Source of the DNA: Sphingobacterium sp.
GTDB lineage: Bacteria > Bacteroidota > Bacteroidia > Sphingobacteriales > Sphingobacteriaceae
Assembly: GCA_031286695.1 (NCBI GenBank)
Contig: JAITTY010000006.1
Span: forward strand, 496,001 to 560,000
DNA: 64,000 bases
Reading direction: 5' to 3'
The position numbers were made by a program, and so were the translations under genes. The stretch's first letter is position 1. Every line of letters begins with the position of its first letter. The notes beneath the pieces are model-generated. The model saw nothing but the letters and a program-made list of their open reading frames with translations. It had not been told where the DNA came from and did no database searches. Shown here piece by piece: positions 57,501 to 64,000 of the stretch.

Positions 57501-58501
57501 GTATCGCTCCCGAAGACCTGCCTTATGTATTCAGCAAATTCTACCGCTCTTCCCTGAAAGAAGTGAGTGCAGTACAGGGGACCGGTGTTGGCCTATACCT
57601 GGTCAAAAGTTATTGTGAGCAATTGGGCTGGAGTGTTGACATCGCGAGCAACCCAAAGGGCACAAGCGTGACGCTCAGCTGGAGGCAGGACAATATAAAC
57701 GATAAGGATCCTGCTGAAAGTACCCCGGTAGCAGGCAAAAGAAAATTGCTGATCATTGAAGATAATGCCGAACTTGCTGATTTTTTACAAAATTCCATGC
57801 AGGTACATTATGATTGCCGCATTGCTGGCGACGGCAGTGAAGGCTTACGTTTAATCGACGGGCATATCTTTATGCCGGATATTATCCTGACAGATGCCAT
57901 GATGCCCACTATGGGGGGAATTGAAATGGTTAAAAGACTGCGGCAAAATATCGTCACAGCAACGATACCGGTCATGTTGCTGACTGCACAGAACGATGAG
58001 CTCATCAGACGCGAGTGGGTTGCTGCCGGAATAGATGCTTACATGGCCAAACCGTTCGATCTGGACTTGCTGCAGATACAGCTATTGCAGCTCTTGGATA
58101 GGAAAGATAAGCTTGTCGTGCAGTTGCGTATCGATGAAATCAGTAAACCAGCCGAACCCGCCGCTTTACATTCGCCGGATGAAAAGTTCCTGGCAAACGT
58201 GACACAGCTGATTGAAGAAAATATGGACGATTCGGAATTCTCGGTACAGCGGCTCAGTGAGCTCACTGAGGTAGCTGCGAGACAGCTCTATCGTAAAATT
58301 AAACAGCTAACAGGATATACACCCGTAGAGTATATACGCAGCATTCGTATCAAGAAAGCCGCGCTCTTACTGCAGCAACAGAAGTTTACTGTTGCCGAAG
58401 TGATGTACATGGTCGGATTCTCCAATGCCTCTTATTTCTCTAAATGTTTTCAGTCGGAATTTGGCATGTCACCAAAAGTGTATATGGATTCTTTTGTTTA
58501 A
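54599..58501 (+). CDS. Hybrid two-component system regulator (HTCS)
   Basis: A 1300-residue single-protein two-component system. It has a signal peptide (about 1-21), a periplasmic two-bladed-propeller region of reg_prop repeats (about 30-680, with many 'G-t-d-x-G-L' units such as LLVGTDDGLFTY and WLGTDLGFSLW), a Y_Y_Y domain (about 690-765), one TM helix (about 768-788), HisKA with phospho-acceptor in 'VSHELKTPLS' (about 816), HATPase_c with NLIVNACKYNRP and DTGIGIAPEDLP, a receiver (about 1050-1165) with Asp in DIILTDAMMP, and a C-terminal AraC HTH (about 1195-1298). Such regulators sense an oligosaccharide released by the locus and switch on its SusC/SusD and hydrolase genes. It lies between GH95 and the GH-A-type enzyme. 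Confidence 0.95.
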   Translation: MQSLYFYWLLVCSLISTAVVGQSLDYPSFRNISLGTNANTVHSFAQDSLGMLWLGSNNGLFNYDGYALQPLTGTKSPFQTFVYCIALIDSKHFALGTGQGVLLYNYQFDRFESFPAGGPSDVRSLLLVGDTLWIGSIAGLYCYNTKTRELVDYGKLFPKNIAKTAVYALDKVGDRILIGTYNGLFELNPAKKDIVSLTLPDYKPGSNQFVNSIFSIPASASTYVGTEYGLYLYNTKKRTLLKTPVLQNHPIKAMASKDSNTLLVGTDDGLFTYQPAQQLVQRIKHDSRNRNSLANNIVWSIFKDRSENIWLGTDLGFSLWSNRKVEKILPIYQLTASSDGNRFYKIAKDRTGWYWLGGDNGLIRVHGLDDKNTESNWYRMDAKTYRLAHNRIRDIFQDHSGLVWIASDGGVNVFDTHTKQFKSFTIVDASGRRNAKWSYDILQDGQDNLWVASYMGGIFVVSRNRLLEAAGPVIANRNFSKSDGLLEDFANQIVDNGRGEILALFYNKGISSIEVATGKITELKDSAGHALDQATFMLKDREHTIWVGEHGELRRIAADGKNTLVRFDPVGKGEVTAMAEVNENIWVATSAGVWQINKQSLKAELLRYGQRISSMYYDAEREEVVLGGIDEVVLLPAQNGPTDLDRSKKIVLTAMYVNNERFGSYGYGLRYRNEISLAHDQNNLRLEFSDLDYGNHLGYRLAYAFKGKNETWIPMERGDNKVLLSNLNSGSYELQLAKVDIAGHVVSEIYTYAIQIRYPWYATYWAKSLYVLIAGFLLFWIVNFFRVRSTLKWERRERRKVLELTKMKMDFLTAVSHELKTPLSLILAPVSQMMRQTKNSDKKKQLDGVHRNALKISQLIQELMTFDQVEQQQMPLQGLLTSQIDLVAYCRQLIADWQQVPEYSTIHFDFVSTIESFFIQTDVAKLGSIVNNLIVNACKYNRPEGRVDLRLEVIGEAIKLAVRDTGIGIAPEDLPYVFSKFYRSSLKEVSAVQGTGVGLYLVKSYCEQLGWSVDIASNPKGTSVTLSWRQDNINDKDPAESTPVAGKRKLLIIEDNAELADFLQNSMQVHYDCRIAGDGSEGLRLIDGHIFMPDIILTDAMMPTMGGIEMVKRLRQNIVTATIPVMLLTAQNDELIRREWVAAGIDAYMAKPFDLDLLQIQLLQLLDRKDKLVVQLRIDEISKPAEPAALHSPDEKFLANVTQLIEENMDDSEFSVQRLSELTEVAARQLYRKIKQLTGYTPVEYIRSIRIKKAALLLQQQKFTVAEVMYMVGFSNASYFSKCFQSEFGMSPKVYMDSFV

Positions 58502-58649
58502 GTGTTTGATTTTTAGTAGTGTTTGCTGTGCTGGAGAAATAGCGATGTCCAATTTGTGTTGTTCTTTGTCCGATATGTGGCCTTAAAAAATAATACCGTT
58601 TGATAGGTTTGTAAGAGTAATAACCAAAAATTATAAATCGATACAATCC

Positions 58650-61226
58650 ATGCGTGTAATTATTTTATGCTGCTTTGCTCTTTTGGGCTACGCTAAGTCC
58701 TATGCACAATTTAAGGCCAGTAAAAATGTCCCCACAGTTTTTGTAGATCGTGAAGGTGTCATGCGCTGGTCTGACTCCAAAGCGGAGGCATCATTTTATG
58801 GCGTCAACTATACAGTTCCTTTTGCCCATGCCTTTCGGGCGCTACAGGCTAAGGGGATAGATCGTAAGCAGGCCATTGATCGCGACGTCTACCACTTTGC
58901 TCGTTTGGGATATAATGCTTACCGTATCCATATTTGGGATGTGGAGATCTCCGATAAAAATGGTAACCTGATCAGCAATGAACACCTGGATCTGTTGGAC
59001 TATCTTTTCTTTAAACTCCAGGAGAGAGGCATCCGGATCCTGATTACCGGAATGACCAACTTTGGAAATGGCTATCCCGAAAGAAATATAAATACGGATG
59101 CATTTACTTACCACTACGATAAGTGTAAGGTTCATGCCAATCCACAAGCGATAGCTGCACAGGAAAAATACATCAGTCAATTGCTTAGTCATGTCAACCC
59201 GTATACTGGGTATACTTATCAGACGGACCCTTACATCATTGGATTTGAGATCAATAATGAGCCTTGTCATACCGGAGCCATTCAGACGACTTCGGATTAT
59301 ATTGCCCGGATGGTTAAGACCATGAAGAAAAATGGTAACAAAAAACCTATTTTCTACAATGTAAGCCATAATATGGATCATGTAAAGGCTTATTTTGATG
59401 CTGATATCCAGGGGACCACTTATCAATGGTATCCTGTGGGGCTGGTTGCGGGACGTGAACGTCAGGGAAACTTTCTGCCTTACATCGATCAATACGATAT
59501 TCCTTTTTCAAACTTGAAGGGCTTTGCCAATAAAGCAAAGGCAGTCTATGAATATGATCCTGCGGATAATCTCTACAGCTACATGCATCCCGCCATGAGT
59601 CGCACATTCCGTTCGGCAGGATTTCAGTGGATTACTCAGTTTGCCTACGATCCAATGGATATGGCAGCTTACAATACCGAATATCAGACGCATTATCTCA
59701 ATTTGGCCTATACGCCGGCAAAAGCACTGAGTACCATGATCGCTGCAGAGGTGGCTTATGCCATACCGAGAAATAAAAAATTTGAGCGCTATCCACAGGA
59801 TACCTTATTTGGCGATTTTAGGGTTAGTTATGAAGAGGATCTCTCCTTGATGAATGCACCAGATAAATATTTTTATACGAATAATACAGCAGTAAAACCT
59901 ATAAAACCAGAAAAATTGCAGCATATCGCTGGTCATGGGTCATCGCCGGTGGTGGATTACCGGGGATCAGGTGCTTATTTTTTGGATCTTCTGGAAGATG
60001 GTCTATGGCGTCTGGAAGTGATGCCGGATGCAGAAAAAATCGCTGATCCTTTTGCTAAGCCATCCCTCAATCGTGAGGTGGTGCATATCCTGTACCGGTC
60101 GCAGACAATCGATGTTCGGATACCTGATCTAGGCGACATGTTCACTGTGCAGCAGCTTTCGCAACAAAATGGTGGCGGAGCGGGTATTTCGGTAGCCAAA
60201 ACAAGTTTCAGTGTTGAACCAGGTGTATATCTCCTCAAACGAAAGGATCTCCAGCTAAAAAATAACTGGACAGTTTCCTCATCCTGGAAAAATGGCTATT
60301 TGGGTGAATATTATGCGCCAAAGACCCAACCACTGAAGCAAGCTTTATTGATACACCAGCAGCCCGAAGCGCTGGAAAAAGGTCGCGCTGCCAAACTGCA
60401 GTTCCGTTATATTTTTGAAAAACAACCCGATTCGATTATTTTACAAACGGATCAAGTGTCGTTTTGGAAAGATCATAATCCCTACATTAAGCTGATCCCC
60501 AAAGATAGCAGCACCTATGAAGCGGTGATTCCGGCAGCGCTGTTAGGAGGCAATGAGTTGAAATATACCGCGACAGTGTTTGTCGGTGGGAAGCAATTCA
60601 CTTACCCTGACAACCAGGCCGGTGCCCCGCTTGACTGGGATTATCGGGTCAATAGTTATTGGACGGTCGGACTGTATGAGCAGCATGCTCCTGTTACTTT
60701 GTTCGAATCCTTATCTAAAGTAGCTTCTTTGGAAACTTTCGCAATTCCCGAAACCGCTTATATGACTGCAGAACGGCAGCAACAGGATTTAGGAAAACTC
60801 CCTTTTTGGACGTATACCTTTCATGCCAAGGATCCAGGCGTGAAGTATTTTTGGCTAAAGGATATCAGAACAGCGGTTCTTGAACGGCCTGCCGGGCTCA
60901 ATGCCGCTAAAAAGCTTTGCATACTCTTAAAACATCAGGGGGGAAATCCGGTGCTGAAAGCTGGCTTTGTGACAAAAAAGGGGTATACCTACGTAAAAAA
61001 GATGCATGCTGAATCAGATGTCGAAACATTGGTCCGTATTGATTTAGCGGATCTGCAGCTTGTGCCGACAGCTTTGCTTCCTGCTCCTTACCCTGTTTTT
61101 CTTGAACGCTTTTTTAATCCGGTGGTTCCAATTCAATTTGACAAAAGGGATATCGAAAAGCTCATTATCTCGGGGGAAAATATAGATGGCGCAACTTTAT
61201 CCATCGCAGCGATATGGCTAGAATAA
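58650..61226 (+). CDS. Secreted GH-A-clan (GH5-like) glycoside hydrolase with C-terminal domains
   Basis: An 858-residue exported protein with signal peptide (about 1-19, KSYAQ). The N-terminal half is a TIM barrel of clan GH-A type: 'FYGVNYTVPFAHAFRAL' opens it, 'LGYNAYRIHIWD' is the strand-3 region, 'IGFEINNEPC' carries the general acid/base (near residue 203), and 'KAVYEYDPADN' is a candidate for the strand-7 nucleophile. The C-terminal 450 residues have two or more beta domains, including one ending 'VEPGVYLLKRKDLQ' and a carbohydrate-binding-like end. The exact GH family is uncertain; it might be new or a divergent GH5/GH2-like. It stands between the hybrid regulator and the SusC gene, so it probably acts on the same glycan as the GH95 enzyme. 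Confidence 0.75.
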   Translation: MRVIILCCFALLGYAKSYAQFKASKNVPTVFVDREGVMRWSDSKAEASFYGVNYTVPFAHAFRALQAKGIDRKQAIDRDVYHFARLGYNAYRIHIWDVEISDKNGNLISNEHLDLLDYLFFKLQERGIRILITGMTNFGNGYPERNINTDAFTYHYDKCKVHANPQAIAAQEKYISQLLSHVNPYTGYTYQTDPYIIGFEINNEPCHTGAIQTTSDYIARMVKTMKKNGNKKPIFYNVSHNMDHVKAYFDADIQGTTYQWYPVGLVAGRERQGNFLPYIDQYDIPFSNLKGFANKAKAVYEYDPADNLYSYMHPAMSRTFRSAGFQWITQFAYDPMDMAAYNTEYQTHYLNLAYTPAKALSTMIAAEVAYAIPRNKKFERYPQDTLFGDFRVSYEEDLSLMNAPDKYFYTNNTAVKPIKPEKLQHIAGHGSSPVVDYRGSGAYFLDLLEDGLWRLEVMPDAEKIADPFAKPSLNREVVHILYRSQTIDVRIPDLGDMFTVQQLSQQNGGGAGISVAKTSFSVEPGVYLLKRKDLQLKNNWTVSSSWKNGYLGEYYAPKTQPLKQALLIHQQPEALEKGRAAKLQFRYIFEKQPDSIILQTDQVSFWKDHNPYIKLIPKDSSTYEAVIPAALLGGNELKYTATVFVGGKQFTYPDNQAGAPLDWDYRVNSYWTVGLYEQHAPVTLFESLSKVASLETFAIPETAYMTAERQQQDLGKLPFWTYTFHAKDPGVKYFWLKDIRTAVLERPAGLNAAKKLCILLKHQGGNPVLKAGFVTKKGYTYVKKMHAESDVETLVRIDLADLQLVPTALLPAPYPVFLERFFNPVVPIQFDKRDIEKLIISGENIDGATLSIAAIWLE

Positions 61227-61423
61227 CTGTATAGTGCGCTTTTATGCAACTAATCATTCCGTTTAGAATGCTAATGTACTGTTCGGGGCGTCATTTTTAG
61301 GATCGTTGCGAAGGCTGAACGAATTGACAAGTGAGTTTTCGGGACTGATCAATAAGGTTGACAGGAGCGTAAAGAATAAAATAAAGGGAAAGAAAACAAT
61401 TATAAACACATAAATCTAAAAAA

Positions 61424-64000
61424 ATGAAGGGTTTTGCATTTAAAACAAGTTTATTGGGCTTGTCATTGCTATCCTGTCTTGGGGAAACGCAGCTATACGC
61501 AGCAACGAAAGGAGAGAGCAAGTGGATCAGGCCGATGCAACAACAGGATGTCCGTGGGGTCGTCCGCAATGAACAGGGGCAGGCGATGGCCGGTGTGACG
61601 GTGTTGGTGGCCGGAACAGCGGTGGGGACTTCCACCGCTAGTGATGGTTCGTACCGTATTTCATTGCCCAAAGGCAAATCCCAGCTCTCCTTCTCGATTG
61701 TTGGTTATAGCAGCCAAACCTTGACGGCACAGGGAACATCCTTGGATGTCAATATGGTGCCGGCGGGGAATGTATTGGAGGAGCTGGTGATCGTAGGATA
61801 CGGAAGTACAACCAAAAAGGATCTCACGGGTGCCGTCAATACGGTGGGAAGTAAAGATTTTAATAGTGGACTGGTCGGGTCTCCTGAACAGCTGATCAAT
61901 GGGAAAACGGCCGGCGTGCAGGTGATGTCTAACAGTGGTTCCCCTTCTTCCGGGAGTACCATACGTATTCGTGGGGGAGCCTCCTTAAGTGCCAGCAACG
62001 ATCCGCTGATTGTATTGGATGGGGTACCCTTGGAGACTGGCGGCATTAGCGGCAATAGCGGCAACTTTCTCAGTCTGATCAATCCCAATGATATTGAAAG
62101 CATGACGATGCTCAAAGATGCATCGTCGACAGCCATATACGGATCGCGTGCATCCAATGGTGTATTGCTGATTACAACAAAGAAAGGGAAGGGGGATGAT
62201 TTACGGTTATCCTTTTCATCCATTGTGTCTATGCAGCAGGCTATGGGCGTGGCTGATATGATGTCGCGCGATGAATTTGCGAATCTGATCAATAGCAAAG
62301 GAACTGCCGCGCAAAAAGCACTGTTGGGAAATGCCTCAACAGACTGGTTGCATGAAGTTTTTCAGGATGCCATGGGGACGGATAACAACTTAAGTCTACA
62401 AGGAAAGATCGGTAAGAGCTTGCCTTTTCGTGCTTCCGTTGGCTACTATAATCAGCAGGGAACTTTGCGGACCGACAAAACGGAGCGCATGACGGGGGCA
62501 TTGGTGCTGAATCCTACATTTTTTAATAAACATCTGACCGTGAACTTGAATGTTAAAGGTGCCCGCAACAACAACAGTTTTGCCAATACTGATGCGATAT
62601 GGTCTGCTGTAGCTTTTAATCCGACGCAGCCAGTTTATTCTGGGGTAGATGCGTATGGGGGCTATTACGAGAGTCTGGACAATGCTGGTCTCCCGGCAAC
62701 TGGCGCAAATCTCAATCCGCTGGGGCTGCTCCGTCAGGAAAAGCACCGTAGTACAGTCAATAGGGCTGTAGGTAACCTTGATCTTGATTATAAGTTCCAT
62801 CTGCTGCCTGAATTAAAAGCGCACGTAACACTCGGCTATGACTATGCCAAAGGGAATGGATCTAATCTTATCCCGGCAAGTGCAGCCAATAATTTTACGA
62901 TCGGAGGCGCTTTTGACCGTTATGAGCAGACGCTAAAAAATAAATTGTTTACAGGTTATCTAAATTATAACAAGTTCTTCTCAGAAATTAAAAGTACAAT
63001 TGACGTGACTGCAGGGCACGATTATCAATATTGGAGTGCAGGACGCCCACCGATAGTGTATTATAATGAAGCTGGCGATGTACGTTCTACGGCGATTGCA
63101 TCTGATGAACGCCATACGCTCATCTCTTGGTACGGCCGGATCAACTACAATTACGACAGCCGTTATTTATTGACAGCGACGGTCCGGAAAGATGGTACAT
63201 CGCGATTCAGTCCCGAAAATCGCTGGGGAACGTTTCCTTCCGTCGCTCTGGCCTGGCGCCTTTCGCAGGAGTCTTTCATGAAAGGGATCGCTTTTCTGGA
63301 TGATCTAAAGCTCCGCGCAAGTTACGGTATAACAGGGCAGCAGGAGGGCATAGGCAACTATGAATATTTGCCAGTCTACAATCTGGGAACAGCTTATGCG
63401 CAATACCGTTTTGGGGACCAGTATCATTTGGTGTACCGCCCATCGGTCTATAATCGGGATTTGCGCTGGGAAACAACCAAGGCATTTAATTACGGTTTGG
63501 ACTTCGGACTGTGGAAAAATAGGGTATCAGGTGCAATTGAATATTACACAAGAAAAACACATGATCTATTGGCCAATGTCCCTGTGGCAGCAGGAACAAA
63601 CTTTGACCAGAATGCAACTATTAACGTCGGAAATGTTGAAAGCAGTGGTTTCGAATTTCAATTGAATACTGTCCCTATCCAAAAAGATAACCTGCGTTGG
63701 GAAGTTAATATAAACGCCACCAATCAGCATACGAAAGTGACCAATATTGCATTGGTGCAGGATGCGAATGCTGTGGGAACTTATGTAGGACCGAATGTCA
63801 GTGGCCGCGGTATCCAGATCCTGACAACTGGCTATCAGCCTTACATGTTTTATGTATACAAACAGTTATACAACGAAGCTGGCAAACCTTTAGAAGGCGT
63901 ATATGCGGATCTAAATGGTGATGGAGCAATCAATGAAAAAGACTTATACCGTTATCAGTCGCCGGCGGCCAAATGGCTGTTTGGATTCAATACACAGCTG
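61424..64000 (+). CDS. SusC/RagA-family TonB-dependent receptor, partial at window edge
   Basis: The frame is open from ATG 61424 (MKGFAFKTSLLGLSLLSCLG) to the end of the window: 859 codons, the C-terminal barrel strands are missing. Signal peptide about 1-26 (QLYA|A), a carboxypeptidase-regulatory-like domain (about 40-115; VRGVVRNEQGQAMAGVTV), a TonB-box-like ELVIVGYGSTTKKDLTGAV, and the plug with 'IRIRGGASLSASNDPLIVLDGVP' and 'NPNDIESMTMLKDASSTAIYGSRASNG', the full SusC signature. It would pair with a SusD gene to the right of the window. With GH95, HTCS and the GH-A enzyme it makes up a polysaccharide utilisation locus. It belongs to a different SusC subgroup than the one at 4815. Confidence 0.95.
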   Translation, partial: MKGFAFKTSLLGLSLLSCLGETQLYAATKGESKWIRPMQQQDVRGVVRNEQGQAMAGVTVLVAGTAVGTSTASDGSYRISLPKGKSQLSFSIVGYSSQTLTAQGTSLDVNMVPAGNVLEELVIVGYGSTTKKDLTGAVNTVGSKDFNSGLVGSPEQLINGKTAGVQVMSNSGSPSSGSTIRIRGGASLSASNDPLIVLDGVPLETGGISGNSGNFLSLINPNDIESMTMLKDASSTAIYGSRASNGVLLITTKKGKGDDLRLSFSSIVSMQQAMGVADMMSRDEFANLINSKGTAAQKALLGNASTDWLHEVFQDAMGTDNNLSLQGKIGKSLPFRASVGYYNQQGTLRTDKTERMTGALVLNPTFFNKHLTVNLNVKGARNNNSFANTDAIWSAVAFNPTQPVYSGVDAYGGYYESLDNAGLPATGANLNPLGLLRQEKHRSTVNRAVGNLDLDYKFHLLPELKAHVTLGYDYAKGNGSNLIPASAANNFTIGGAFDRYEQTLKNKLFTGYLNYNKFFSEIKSTIDVTAGHDYQYWSAGRPPIVYYNEAGDVRSTAIASDERHTLISWYGRINYNYDSRYLLTATVRKDGTSRFSPENRWGTFPSVALAWRLSQESFMKGIAFLDDLKLRASYGITGQQEGIGNYEYLPVYNLGTAYAQYRFGDQYHLVYRPSVYNRDLRWETTKAFNYGLDFGLWKNRVSGAIEYYTRKTHDLLANVPVAAGTNFDQNATINVGNVESSGFEFQLNTVPIQKDNLRWEVNINATNQHTKVTNIALVQDANAVGTYVGPNVSGRGIQILTTGYQPYMFYVYKQLYNEAGKPLEGVYADLNGDGAINEKDLYRYQSPAAKWLFGFNTQL

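Noticed and set aside
1..64000. CRISPR arrays, tRNA, rRNA and intact insertion sequences
   Set aside because: Looked for spaced direct repeats, cloverleaf ends with TTCRA arms, and transposase-like frames with terminal inverted repeats; none found by eye.

Overview
The window looks like chromosomal DNA of a Bacteroidota member, most likely Sphingobacteriaceae and plausibly Sphingobacterium. This is an inference from gene content: two SusC-type receptors and one SusD partner, two siderophore-type TonB receptors, fimbrillin-like lipoproteins, a 1300-residue hybrid two-component regulator, LytTR signalling, DUF6266 and DUF6520 proteins, TAnnTTTG promoter elements and few strong Shine-Dalgarno sites. 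No rRNA, tRNA, CRISPR array or intact insertion sequence was seen.

Layout. 1-2609 is an AT-rich minus-strand three-gene set (small HTH-like protein, unknown 417-residue protein, partial DUF6414-like protein) that resembles an accessory or defence island. 2688-3152 holds a short promoter/hairpin unit and a broken Cys-rich ORF. 3217-9345 is a TlpA-like thioredoxin protein translationally coupled to a SusC/SusD pair. 9391-12408 carries a DUF6520 peptide, a MauE/DoxX-like membrane protein, an unknown protein and an AraC regulator, all on the minus strand. 12726-15635 is a compact plus-strand set: a 46-residue peptide with a Cys-containing hydrophobic tail, an LpxL/HtrB-fold enzyme, a divergent LytS-type kinase and a LytTR regulator. 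It runs directly into 15703-18678, which has an HTH protein, a small membrane protein, a DUF6266 protein and a phage-style lysis set (three-TM holin-like, CHAP-type endolysin, u-spanin-like lipoprotein) closed by a terminator.

19056-23711 has a siderophore-type TonB receptor, then a small 'GIAAGS' peptide and a fimbrillin/FISUMP-like lipoprotein. 23830-35736 gathers envelope and stress genes (PA2169-type helical bundle, YihY/BrkB, CsbD, SemiSWEET, TamL/TamB, PRC-barrel, OmpA). 36206-42109 is an iron-uptake locus: AraC regulator, divergent TonB receptor, PepSY membrane protein and esterase. 42283-49852 holds an XRE-type regulator, a secreted unknown protein, an AraC-like single domain, a second GIAAGS peptide/fimbrillin pair, a free-standing LuxR-like domain and a TPR-TM-LuxR-like regulator. 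49906-51693 has an SDR oxidoreductase and an AraC regulator. 52101-64000 is a polysaccharide utilisation locus (GH95, hybrid two-component regulator, GH-A-type hydrolase, and the start of a SusC).

The strongest undescribed signals are these. First, four promoters between 42.9 and 48.4 kb share tandem TGTGATA repeats at exact 11-bp spacing, placed 32-33 bp ahead of a TATCTTTG-like -7 box. They serve the XRE gene, the peptide/fimbrillin operon and both LuxR-like genes, which suggests one autoregulated regulon. Second, the peptide/enzyme/kinase/regulator set resembles an Agr-like signalling circuit and lies immediately ahead of the lysis/export cassette. Third, the GIAAGS peptide plus fimbrillin-like lipoprotein module occurs twice.
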